Assembly: GCA_036402175.1 (NCBI GenBank)
Contig: DASWTK010000054.1
Coordinates: 50,626-114,625, forward strand
Source of the DNA: DASPKM01 sp036402175
GTDB lineage: Bacteria > Bacteroidota > Bacteroidia > Chitinophagales > Chitinophagaceae
DNA length: 64,000 nucleotides
Direction of reading: 5' to 3'
Within the stretch, counting starts at the first letter, position 1. Each line of letters starts with the position of its first letter. Made by a program: the position numbers and the translations under genes. Under the pieces are notes generated by a model. That model ran no database searches. It saw only the letters and a program-made list of their open reading frames with translations, and was not told where the DNA came from. Shown in pieces: positions 42,270 through 50,704 of this stretch.

Positions 42270-44288
42270 ATGAGACCCCACCGTTTTCAAACCACAATTG
42301 GTTTGGCGATTGCATCCTTATGCCTGGTTTATTTTCAAAGTTGTAAGCCAAAAGGCACGGAATCCGCCATCAGCGGCGATGCAGCCAGCAAAGTATATGT
42401 TGCTCCCGGCAAGTACGATGAATTTTACAATTTCGTTTCGGGTGGCTTTAATGGCCAGATGAGCGTTTATGGAATTCCTTCCGGCAGATTATTCCGTATT
42501 ATCCCGGTTTTTTCACTTTCACCTGAGAATGGTTATGGCTACAGTGAGGAAACAAAACCAATGCTGAACACTTCACATGGTCCTGTGCCCTGGGACGACC
42601 TCCATCACATCGCACTTTCTGTAACAGACGGTGTGCACGATGGACGCTGGGTGTTTGCAAACGCAAACAATACTCCCAGAATTGCCAGGGTAGAGCTCAG
42701 GAACTTCCGCACAGAAGAGATCATTGAGATACCGAACAGTGCGGGTAACCACTCATCTCCATTCATCACTCAGAATACTGAGTATGTTGTAGCCAGCACG
42801 CGTTTCAGTGTTCCGGTAGGCGATAATCTTGATGTTCCGATTACCAGTTATAAACAGAATTTCAAAGGAACTATCAGTTTTATAGCAGTTGATTCGGTAA
42901 CAGGAAGAATGAAGATCGATTTTCAGCTGTTGATGCCTGGTGTGAACTTCGACCTCGCACGTGCCGGCAAAGGCCCCTCTGGCGACTGGTTCTTTTTCAG
43001 TTGCTATAATTCAGAGCAGGCCAACACCCTTCTGGAAGTGAATGCTTCGCAGAAGGATAAGGATTTTATCATTGCCGTCAATTGGAAAAAAGCACAGGAA
43101 TATGCAAGAGCAGGAAAAGGCACAAAGCAGGCTGTTAAGTATGCGCACAACGTATATTCAGAAAAAACACATAGCGCTACTTCTACAATAATGAATGAAG
43201 TGCTGGTAATTGATCCGAAGCAATTCCCCGACATCGTTTATATGATGCCATGCCCCAAATCGCCTCACGGTTGCGACGTTAACCCAAGCGGTGAATACAT
43301 TGTTGGCAGTGGAAAGCTTGCGGCAATCATACCGGTTTTCTCATTTGCTAAAATACAGAAGGCAATTGCCGATAAGAATTATGATGGGAATTATGAAGGA
43401 ATACCAGTATTAAAATATGAGGCTGTTCTTCATGGGGAAGTTCAAAAGCCCGGCCTTGGACCATTGCATACAGAATTTGACGAAAAGGGAAATGCTTATA
43501 CATCTTTCTTTGTTTCGTCTGAAATTGTAAAATGGAGCGTTGCTGATCTTAAAATACTGGACAGGGTACCTACCTATTATTCAATTGGTCACCTTTCAGT
43601 TCCTGGCGGCCCAACTAAAAAGCCGTGGGGAAAATATGTGATCGCGTATAACAAGATCACGAAAGACCGCTACCTGCCAACAGGCCCTGAGCTTGCTCAA
43701 AGTGCACAGCTTTATGATATCAGCGGCGACAAAATGAAACTCCTGCTGGATTATCCAACTATTGGTGAACCACACTATGCGGAGGCAATTCCCGCAGATA
43801 TGATTGTCAAGAACAGCAATAAATTTTATAAGATCGAAGAAAACCAACATCCGCACGCGGCAAAAGGTGATAAATTCGCTCGTGTTGAGCGCAAAGGAAA
43901 TGAAGTGCATGTTTACATGACAGCAATCCGTTCACACTTTACACCAGACAATATCGAGGGCGTGAAGCTTGGAGACGTTGTTTATTTCCACGTAACGAAT
44001 GTTGAGCAGGATTGGGATGTGCCTCACGGATTTGCGATCAAAGGCGCGAACACCGCAGAAATACTCATTATGCCTGGTGAAACACAAACTTTGATGTGGA
44101 AGCCGGACAGAGTAGGAATTGTTCCGATCTATTGTACCGATTTCTGTTCGGCGCTGCACCAGGAAATGCAGGGATATGTTAGAGTATCACCCGCAGGATC
44201 CAGTGTGCCGATCACGTTCAGTACAGGAAAATCAGTGACGGATACAACAAAAAGTGTTGCAGAAGGAGCCGGTGCTTCAAGAAAATAA
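42270..44288 (+). CDS. nosZ: Nitrous-oxide reductase, clade II (Sec-exported) NosZ
   Basis: 672 residues. Reduces N2O to N2 in the periplasm using CuA and CuZ centres. The N-terminus is a Sec/lipoprotein-type signal (LCLVYFQSC, Cys about residue 25) without twin Arg, which marks the clade II enzyme. A seven-bladed propeller follows with CuZ ligands in WDDLHHIALS and in NAGNHSSP- and KSPHGCDV-type blocks, and HPHAAKGDKF. The C-terminal cupredoxin carries CuA: CTDFCSALHQEM with C-x3-C-x3-H-x2-M spacing. Followed by the NosL fusion, nosD, nosF and nosY in the same direction. No NosR is present, as expected for clade II. Confidence 0.97.
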   Translation: MRPHRFQTTIGLAIASLCLVYFQSCKPKGTESAISGDAASKVYVAPGKYDEFYNFVSGGFNGQMSVYGIPSGRLFRIIPVFSLSPENGYGYSEETKPMLNTSHGPVPWDDLHHIALSVTDGVHDGRWVFANANNTPRIARVELRNFRTEEIIEIPNSAGNHSSPFITQNTEYVVASTRFSVPVGDNLDVPITSYKQNFKGTISFIAVDSVTGRMKIDFQLLMPGVNFDLARAGKGPSGDWFFFSCYNSEQANTLLEVNASQKDKDFIIAVNWKKAQEYARAGKGTKQAVKYAHNVYSEKTHSATSTIMNEVLVIDPKQFPDIVYMMPCPKSPHGCDVNPSGEYIVGSGKLAAIIPVFSFAKIQKAIADKNYDGNYEGIPVLKYEAVLHGEVQKPGLGPLHTEFDEKGNAYTSFFVSSEIVKWSVADLKILDRVPTYYSIGHLSVPGGPTKKPWGKYVIAYNKITKDRYLPTGPELAQSAQLYDISGDKMKLLLDYPTIGEPHYAEAIPADMIVKNSNKFYKIEENQHPHAAKGDKFARVERKGNEVHVYMTAIRSHFTPDNIEGVKLGDVVYFHVTNVEQDWDVPHGFAIKGANTAEILIMPGETQTLMWKPDRVGIVPIYCTDFCSALHQEMQGYVRVSPAGSSVPITFSTGKSVTDTTKSVAEGAGASRK

Positions 44289-44339
44289 AAGGTGAAAGTT
44301 GGGGTCTGGAAACAGGCCTCAACTTTTAAACAGCAAGTT

Positions 44340-45368
44340 ATGAACAAGCTAAGTAAGGTTTCAAGGTTACTGGTGGCGTTTGCGTCGATCGTGTTAGTTG
44401 CGGTTTATTTTGTTCCTGCGTGGCGCATTGACCTCTTTGCCCCTCAGTATCCCGAAGGCCTGGTGATGAAAATATGGATCAACGATATTACCGGAGATGT
44501 GGAAGTTATCAACGGATTGAATCATTACATTGGCATGAAGCATATCACGGTTGATATGTTCCCTGAATTCACTTATCTGCCTTTTGTTGTAGCGTTCTTC
44601 ATAGCATTCGGATTACTGGTAGCAATTCTTGGCAGCAGAAAACTTCTGCTTGCATACCTGGTACTTACAGTTATTGGTGGAGTTGCGGCGATCTATGATT
44701 TTTACCAATGGGGCTACGACTACGGACACAACCTTGATCCGAAAGCGCCCATCCAGGTTCCCGGGTTTTCTTACCAGCCGCCGGTTATCGGACACAAACG
44801 CCTTTTGAATTTTGATGCCTATTCATTTCCTGATATTGGCGGATATATTGTGATCATCGCTGCCATGCTCGCGTTTACAGTTTGGTTTTTTGAATGGTTC
44901 CGCGGCTATAAAACGAGGAAGCGTACGAAGCCAGCCAAAATGAAAGCAGTGGTTGCCGTTGCCGCATTTGTTGTTTTGATGTCGGCCTGCGATACCAATC
45001 CTGTTCCCTTTGAATTGGGAAAGGATGTATGCAGCAACTGCCGGATGACTATTGTGGATCCGAAATTCGGAGGTGAGGTGATCACTAAAAAAGGGAAGGT
45101 TTACAAATTCGATGATGTCAGGTGCATGTCGCAGTTTTTGAAAACAGGTACAGTTGGTGAAAACGACATCCGGCATCAGGTTGTAGTTGACTACTCAAAT
45201 GTCAGCCAGTTCCTGGATATTAATACCGCGTTTTTTATTACAAGCCCCGGACTTAAAAGCCCGATGGGCAGCAATACCGCAGCATTCGCTTCAGCTGAAG
45301 CATCTCAGAAACTTAATATAAATGGAGAGGCGGGCAGCTGGAATGATCTGAAAGAAAAATTTAAATAA
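44340..45368 (+). CDS. nosL: Membrane protein fused to NosL (nitrous-oxide reductase copper chaperone)
   Basis: 342 residues from the ATG at 44340. Residues ~1-195 are a membrane protein with about four helices (LLVAFASIVLVAVYFVPAWR; FVVAFFIAFGLLVAILG; LLAYLVLTVIGGVAAIYDF; IGGYIVIIAAMLAFTVWFF), like the small membrane protein found next to clade II nosZ genes. From residue 201 it reads as a complete NosL lipoprotein: MKAVVAVAAFVVLMSACD (signal plus lipobox-like LMSAC), CSNCRM, and KFDDVRCMSQF. The ATG at 44940 could still start a free NosL, so either a true fusion or nested translation is possible. NosL supplies copper to NosZ. Three bases separate it from nosD. Confidence 0.88.
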   Translation: MNKLSKVSRLLVAFASIVLVAVYFVPAWRIDLFAPQYPEGLVMKIWINDITGDVEVINGLNHYIGMKHITVDMFPEFTYLPFVVAFFIAFGLLVAILGSRKLLLAYLVLTVIGGVAAIYDFYQWGYDYGHNLDPKAPIQVPGFSYQPPVIGHKRLLNFDAYSFPDIGGYIVIIAAMLAFTVWFFEWFRGYKTRKRTKPAKMKAVVAVAAFVVLMSACDTNPVPFELGKDVCSNCRMTIVDPKFGGEVITKKGKVYKFDDVRCMSQFLKTGTVGENDIRHQVVVDYSNVSQFLDINTAFFITSPGLKSPMGSNTAAFASAEASQKLNINGEAGSWNDLKEKFK

Positions 45369-45371
45369 CCA

Positions 45372-46697
45372 ATGCGGTTGCTTGCCATAATACTAATTTT
45401 CTTTTCTGGCTGTTCACAGCATAACAGTGGAGAGAGCAGCCGTCCCCAGGCAAGACTGCCTGTACCGGAAATTGCAAGCCGGAATTTAAACATTGCGGCA
45501 AATGTTCAACCATCCGGTAATGTTATTGTAGTAGGGAAAGGTCAGCAATTTTCTTCCCTGAAAGATGCGATCGCGAAGGCAAAAAGCGGCGATACGATCG
45601 TGCTGCAGCAGGGAATTTACAGGGAAGGAAATATTGTGCTCACAAAAGCTGTCACAATCCTGGGACAAAACTACCCTGTGCTGGATGGTGAAAAAAAACA
45701 TGAGATCATCACAATCAGCGGAAGCAATATCAAGGTAAGCGGAATTCATTTTAAAGATTGTGGTCAGTCTGCTATGAACGATTTCGCGTCTGTTAAACTC
45801 ATTGATTCACGTAACATCATTATATCGGACAATAAAATTACAGACTCGTATTTTGGCATTCATATTTCCAATTCAAAGGATTGTACCATTCAGGGGAATG
45901 CTGTTTCGGGCACGCCAACAACTGAACAGAATACCGGCAATGGTATTCATTTATGGAAGTGCGAAAACATCCTGATCGAAGAGAACTTCATTTCCGGCCA
46001 CCGCGATGGGATTTATTTTGAGTTTGTAACGCGCTCGCTCATCAAAAACAATATCAGCGATCAGAACATCCGGTACGGCATCCATTTCATGTTTTCTCAC
46101 CACGACCGGTATATTGGTAACACCTTCCGCAATAATGGCGCGGGCGTGGCTGTCATGTACAGCAATAACGTACATATGGAGGACAATCATTTCGAGAAGA
46201 ACTGGGGCGCCGCTGCCTATGGCATCCTGTTGAAAGAGATCTCAGACAGTCATATTGCGCGCAATACCTTTAACACCAATACGGTTGCAATACTCATGGA
46301 GGGCACGAACCGCATTGAAGTGAAACAGAACAGCTTCCGTGAGAACGGCTGCGCTATGCGGGTACAGGCCAGTTGTAATGATAACACCATACATGACAAT
46401 AACTTCTTTGGAAACACTTTTGATGTGGCGACCAATGGGACGATGATGCTGAATAGATTTTATAATAATTACTGGGATAAGTATGAAGGTTATGATATGA
46501 ACAGGGATGGGATCGGAGATGTGCCTTATCATCCGGTAAGCATGTATGCAATGATCATTGAACAGAATCCAAATGCGCTGATACTGATGCGCAGCTTTAT
46601 TGTTCAGCTGCTCGACAAAGCTGAGAAGGCTATTCCAAGTCTTACGCCCGAAGATCTTGCGGATGAAAAGCCAATGTTAAAACCATTGAAATTATGA
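45372..46697 (+). CDS. nosD: NosD, right-handed beta-helix copper-insertion protein
   Basis: 441 residues with a lipoprotein-type signal (MRLLAIILIFFSGCSQ, Cys 14). The rest is a parallel beta-helix made of repeated NxI-type rungs (SRNIIISDNKITDSYFGIHI, SKDCTIQGNAVSG, NNVHMEDNHFEKNWGAAAYG), the NosD/CASH fold, ending in WDKYEGYDMNRDGIGDVPYH. In nos systems NosD sits in the periplasm with the NosFY transporter and is needed for CuZ assembly in NosZ. The lipobox suggests membrane anchoring. The last four bases overlap nosF (ATGA), so the two are translationally coupled. Confidence 0.94.
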   Translation: MRLLAIILIFFSGCSQHNSGESSRPQARLPVPEIASRNLNIAANVQPSGNVIVVGKGQQFSSLKDAIAKAKSGDTIVLQQGIYREGNIVLTKAVTILGQNYPVLDGEKKHEIITISGSNIKVSGIHFKDCGQSAMNDFASVKLIDSRNIIISDNKITDSYFGIHISNSKDCTIQGNAVSGTPTTEQNTGNGIHLWKCENILIEENFISGHRDGIYFEFVTRSLIKNNISDQNIRYGIHFMFSHHDRYIGNTFRNNGAGVAVMYSNNVHMEDNHFEKNWGAAAYGILLKEISDSHIARNTFNTNTVAILMEGTNRIEVKQNSFRENGCAMRVQASCNDNTIHDNNFFGNTFDVATNGTMMLNRFYNNYWDKYEGYDMNRDGIGDVPYHPVSMYAMIIEQNPNALILMRSFIVQLLDKAEKAIPSLTPEDLADEKPMLKPLKL

Positions 46698-47461
46698 TCG
46701 TTATTGACCATATTAATAAAAGATTCAAAAAGCTTCAGGCGCTTGACAGTGTTTCGGCCGCGTTTGTAAAAGGCCAGGTCGTGTCGTTGATTGGACCGAA
46801 CGGATCGGGAAAGACAACACTCATAAAATCCATTCTAGGAATGGTAAAGCCCGATAGCGGTAAAATATTGTTCGACAGGGAAGTCATCAACGGCGATCCT
46901 TCTTATCGTGCCCGGATCGGATACATGCCACAGATCGGCCGTTATCCCGACAATATGAAAGTGGGACAGCTTTTTAAAATGATGAAGTCCATCAGGCAGG
47001 TTGACGAGCGAAAGCTCGATACCGATCTGCTGGTCAGGTTCAACATTCCCGGAATTTACGATAAATCCATGCGTACGCTTAGCGGTGGAACCAGGCAAAA
47101 GGTCAGCGCCGCGCTTGCATTTTTATTTGATCCTGAAGTATTGATCCTGGATGAACCAACAGCGGGATTAGATCCCTTATCATCCGAGATTTTGAAAGAA
47201 AAGATCATCGCTGAAAAACATAAGAATAAACTTATACTGATAACATCTCATATTCTGAGCGACCTGGATGAACTAACCACCCATGTAATGTACATGCAGG
47301 AAGGTAAGGTTGAATTCTTCAAAGAGATCGACACCCTGAGGGATGAAACAGGCGAAACGAAACTAAGCCGCGCCATTGCGCGACTGATGAAGGGTCAGAA
47401 ACTGAATTCAATGTGGATTGATGAAGTGGTTGACATAAAAAGGCCGGAATCGGTAGATTAA
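46694..47461 (+). CDS. nosF: NosF, ABC ATPase of the nos maturation system
   Basis: 255 residues. Walker A GPNGSGKTT, Q-loop MPQIGRYPDN, signature LSGGTRQKVSAALA, Walker B VLILDEPTAGLDP, H-loop ITSHIL. It pairs with the NosY permease downstream; NosFY with NosD delivers or activates the sulphur- and copper-containing CuZ centre. Gene order nosD-nosF-nosY is the standard one and confirms the assignment. Start at the ATG overlapping the nosD stop. Confidence 0.95.
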   Translation: MIVIDHINKRFKKLQALDSVSAAFVKGQVVSLIGPNGSGKTTLIKSILGMVKPDSGKILFDREVINGDPSYRARIGYMPQIGRYPDNMKVGQLFKMMKSIRQVDERKLDTDLLVRFNIPGIYDKSMRTLSGGTRQKVSAALAFLFDPEVLILDEPTAGLDPLSSEILKEKIIAEKHKNKLILITSHILSDLDELTTHVMYMQEGKVEFFKEIDTLRDETGETKLSRAIARLMKGQKLNSMWIDEVVDIKRPESVD

Positions 47462-47472
47462 ACTTTTGCATT

Positions 47473-48240
47473 ATGCTGAAGCTTTCAAAATATGTTCTGT
47501 ACGATATACTGAGAAGTAAAATAGTATTGGCGTACACGCTCTTCCTGCTTGTAATATCCGTGAGCATGTTCCAGATGGAGGAAAATACCAGCAAGGCTAT
47601 GCTGAGCCTTTTAAGCATCGTACTGATAGTAGTACCGCTCATAAGTCTCATATTTAGCACCATTCACTATTATAATTCATACGAATTCATTGAGCTGATG
47701 CTTTCACAACCAATGAGCCGTACCAAAATACTGCTGAGCGAATATGGCGGAGTAGCAATTTCGTTAGTGACATCCTTCCTGATCGGTATCGGTGTGCCGA
47801 TAATGATCTATTCATTCGATGCCACCGGAATGGCAATGATCTTCACCGGAGTTGCACTGACACTGGTGTTTTCATCTATCGCGTTTTACGCATCGGTACG
47901 TTCAAGAGACAAGGCAAGAGGTATTGGCGCGGCCTTGCTGCTATGGTTCTATTTTGCGTTGATCTATGACGGACTGGTGCTGTTGATACTATTTACGTTC
48001 AGTGAGTATCCACTGGAGAAGTTAACAGTGGTGCTGTCATCGCTGAACCCGGTTGACCTTGGAAGGATATTCATTATGCTTAAGATGGATATCAGCGCGC
48101 TGATGGGTTATACCGGCGCATTGTATAAAGACTTCTTCGGAAGTACAACAGGAATGTTGTACACTTTTGGAATTATGTTGTTATGGATGGCTTTGCCCTT
48201 ATGGCTGGCAGTACGTGCCTTCAAAAGGAAGGATATGTAA
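47473..48240 (+). CDS. nosY: NosY, membrane permease of the nos maturation system
   Basis: 255 residues, about six membrane helices (around YDILRSKIVLAYTLFLLVIS, LLSIVLIVVPLISLIFSTIH, AISLVTSFLIGIGVPIMIYS, MIFTGVALTLVFSSIAFYA, LLLWFYFALIYDGLVLLILF, GMLYTFGIMLLWMALPLWLA). The ABC-2 type fold, length and position directly after nosF identify NosY. It forms the inner-membrane part of the NosFY transporter. A 27-base gap leads to the cluster-repair gene, which is probably in the same transcript. Confidence 0.93.
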   Translation: MLKLSKYVLYDILRSKIVLAYTLFLLVISVSMFQMEENTSKAMLSLLSIVLIVVPLISLIFSTIHYYNSYEFIELMLSQPMSRTKILLSEYGGVAISLVTSFLIGIGVPIMIYSFDATGMAMIFTGVALTLVFSSIAFYASVRSRDKARGIGAALLLWFYFALIYDGLVLLILFTFSEYPLEKLTVVLSSLNPVDLGRIFIMLKMDISALMGYTGALYKDFFGSTTGMLYTFGIMLLWMALPLWLAVRAFKRKDM

Positions 48241-48267
48241 TTTACCCTGACCACTAAATTTTAATCT

Positions 48268-48984
48268 ATGAGCAATTTTAAGGACATGACACTGGCGCAA
48301 ATCGTCACCAGTGACTACCGCACAGCTTCTGTTTTTGAGAAGTACGGTCTTGACTATTGCTGCAGGGGAAAACAAACTTTGCAGCACTCCTGCGAAGAGT
48401 TCAAACTGTCTGTTGATAAACTAATATCAGAATTAAAAGCGGTTTCTTCCGGCTCAAAGCCTGCAGTTGACTTTTCAAACATGAGCTTGTCTGATTTGAT
48501 TGATCACATCATCAGGTCGCACCACGAATATGTAAAAGCAGAGATGCCTTACCTGTTGGCTTATCTGCATAAAGTTGCCATGAAGCATGGCGAACGTCAT
48601 CCCGAAATGGTGAATGTGTACGAGGCGTTCGCTTACCTGAAAGAAGAAATGGAAAACCACATGGCAAAGGAGGAAGAAATACTTTTCCCTCAGATAAGAT
48701 CATTGGAAAATCAGGAGAATTCTTTCAGGAAGGAATATTTGCAGTCGCCAATCAGTTCAATGCTGCTGGAACACAGCGCAGCGGGATCGCTGATGCAGGA
48801 GATAAAGCGGCTCACCGGTAATTATAAACCGCCGATGGACGCCTGCACCACTTATCGGCTTAGCCTGGCTTCATTGAACGCTTTCGAGCTGGATTTTCAC
48901 CAGCACGTGCACCTGGAAAATAATATCCTGTTCCCGAAGGCGCTGCAGCTATTCAGGCACCTGCATGAAACTGCGCTAAACTGA
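48268..48984 (+). CDS. ric: Iron-sulphur cluster repair di-iron protein (RIC/ScdA/YtfE)
   Basis: 238 residues. The N-terminal DUF542 part (MTLAQIVTSDYRTASVFEKY, then LDYCCRGKQTLQHSC) carries the conserved CC pair. The C-terminal ~150 residues are a hemerythrin-like di-iron domain with the expected His and Glu residues (IDHIIRSHHEYVKAEMPYL, EMENHMAKEEEILFP, LLEHSAAG, DFHQHVHLENNILFPKA). It restores Fe-S centres damaged by nitric oxide. Its place behind nosY, with an Fe-S-type Rrf2 regulator at the other end, fits defence against NO during denitrification. Confidence 0.95.
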   Translation: MSNFKDMTLAQIVTSDYRTASVFEKYGLDYCCRGKQTLQHSCEEFKLSVDKLISELKAVSSGSKPAVDFSNMSLSDLIDHIIRSHHEYVKAEMPYLLAYLHKVAMKHGERHPEMVNVYEAFAYLKEEMENHMAKEEEILFPQIRSLENQENSFRKEYLQSPISSMLLEHSAAGSLMQEIKRLTGNYKPPMDACTTYRLSLASLNAFELDFHQHVHLENNILFPKALQLFRHLHETALN

Positions 48985-49112
48985 AATGACCTGGTATTTT
49001 CAGGCGGCGTTTCCCAAACGCTGATGACCGTATATCATAAATTGCCGGATTCATCCAATGCTGCTATTGCTTAAGGTGTATTTTTGCCGGAATACAGCAT
49101 TGGATTCCGGTT

Positions 49113-49898
49113 ATGATAATGAATTTCGATAGACAGCTTCAGGCGCTGAACCACATTGTAAAAGACGTTCATCATTTTGGCATTTACGGCCATAGAAATG
49201 AAGAAGGAACCTACAGGATCTTTGCTGATGGGCTGGTAGGACTTACCTTTTACGAATCGGAGGATGAGGTTTTTTTCAATGGACACAAAAGCGCGCAGTT
49301 ATTTCTCTACGGCCAAACGGTAAAGCCATTGGAAATAACCTACAGATCCGGGTTTTCTGTAATTGTTGTCTATTTACAACCTTATGCAATAAGATACCTG
49401 TTTGGAATAGATGCGTCACTGCTCACCGATACCTGCCTCGATTTCACTCTTATCAATAATCAATTAACGCATGACCTACTTTCCGCTGAAGGAACAGCTT
49501 GCAGGATTGAATTGTTGCTGAATTATCTGTTGAAAAAATCAGAGTCGTTAAAGAAACCGCCCGATGAACGAATGGTTTGGGCGACAGATAAAATTATCAG
49601 GGAATCCGGAAGGATATCCATTGCTTCGTTACAGCGTGAGCTTTTTTTATCTGAAAGAACTTTTGAACGTCAGTTTCTGAAAACAGTGGGTGTTACTCCT
49701 TCCACATTTTCAAAGATCTGCAGGTTTAACACGGCCATGAATGTGCTGAAGAATAAAAACTTTACCAATTTAACGGGCATCGCATATGAAGCAGGTTATT
49801 CCGATCAGAGCCATTTTATCCGCAACTTCAAGGAGTTTACTTCTCTTACGCCTTCCCAATACATTTCACAAATAAAGTCAATGGCTGATCCCGTCTGA
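49113..49898 (+). CDS. AraC-family transcriptional regulator
   Basis: 261 residues (the ATG at 49119 is an alternative). The N-terminal ~150 residues are a beta-rich sensor of the DUF6597 kind (FADGLVGLTFYESEDEVFFN, VKPLEITYRSGFSVIVVYLQ, YAIRYLFGIDASLLTD). The C-terminus is the double HTH (SIASLQRELFLSERTFERQF, GVTPSTFSKICRFNTAMNVL, GIAYEAGYSDQSHFIRNFKE). It likely controls the oxidoreductase gene 74 bases downstream, an arrangement common in Bacteroidota. No link to the nos island is indicated. Confidence 0.9.
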   Translation: MIMNFDRQLQALNHIVKDVHHFGIYGHRNEEGTYRIFADGLVGLTFYESEDEVFFNGHKSAQLFLYGQTVKPLEITYRSGFSVIVVYLQPYAIRYLFGIDASLLTDTCLDFTLINNQLTHDLLSAEGTACRIELLLNYLLKKSESLKKPPDERMVWATDKIIRESGRISIASLQRELFLSERTFERQFLKTVGVTPSTFSKICRFNTAMNVLKNKNFTNLTGIAYEAGYSDQSHFIRNFKEFTSLTPSQYISQIKSMADPV

Positions 49899-49971
49899 TT
49901 TTTTTGACGGCTTCGTTCAATTTTGCGGCTACTCCCTCATGTTAGTTTTGCTGAAAACAAATAAACAAACA

Positions 49972-50598
49972 ATGAGGGTAATCATTTTCGGAGCTACAGG
50001 AAATGTCGGTAAACAACTCACATTCCAGGCGCTGGCGCAGGAACATCAGGTAACAGCTTTCACACGTAATAAAGAAAAGCTGCACGACATCAGGCATAAC
50101 AACTTTCGGATAGTATCGGGAGACGTGCTCGATTATCCTTCAGTGCTCAAAGCAGTGAAAGAACATGATGCGGTTCTCTGCTCGTTGGGCGCGGGGCGAA
50201 AGGGAGTTGTGCGCTCTCAGGGTACAAAGAATATACTCAGGGCAATGAATGAAACCGGTGTCAGGAGAATAATCTGCCAGACAACACTTGGCTGTGGTGA
50301 GAGCTGGAACAATCTGAACTTTTTCTGGAAGCGCATTATGTTTGGATGGTTCCTGAAAGAAGCATTTGCCGATCATGAGTTGCAGGAAAAATATGTTATG
50401 GAAAGCGACGTTGACTGGACAATTGTACGACCGGGCGCATTCGTAAAAGGTGCGCTTACCGGAAATTACAGGCATGGATTTCCGGCATCCGACCACTCCG
50501 TAACTTTGAAGATATCTCCACCCGATGTGGCGATGTTCATGCTGGATCAGTTGGCAAGCAATACCTATCTGCGCAAAGCTCCGGGCCTTTCGTATTGA
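49972..50598 (+). CDS. NAD(P)-binding SDR-like reductase (NmrA/biliverdin reductase type)
   Basis: 208 residues from the ATG at 49972 (MRVIIFGATGNVGKQLTFQA); an upstream TTG-type extension is unlikely. The Rossmann dinucleotide motif GATGNVGKQ is at the very N-terminus, followed by VTAFTRNKEKL, GDVLDYPSVLKAVKEHDAVLC, and VDWTIVRPGAF near residue 155. This is the atypical SDR group including NmrA-like and flavin/biliverdin reductase-like proteins. Cytoplasmic; the substrate is not known. Presumed target of the AraC regulator upstream. Confidence 0.9.
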   Translation: MRVIIFGATGNVGKQLTFQALAQEHQVTAFTRNKEKLHDIRHNNFRIVSGDVLDYPSVLKAVKEHDAVLCSLGAGRKGVVRSQGTKNILRAMNETGVRRIICQTTLGCGESWNNLNFFWKRIMFGWFLKEAFADHELQEKYVMESDVDWTIVRPGAFVKGALTGNYRHGFPASDHSVTLKISPPDVAMFMLDQLASNTYLRKAPGLSY

Positions 50599-50704
50599 TG
50601 TTTTGGATGCATGTCGCGTTCAACCCTCAGAATGGCGCATTTGCACAGCATGAAATTCAGATTCGATGGTGATTTTTGTGGATCGAAAAAAAAAAATTAT
50701 AGCG

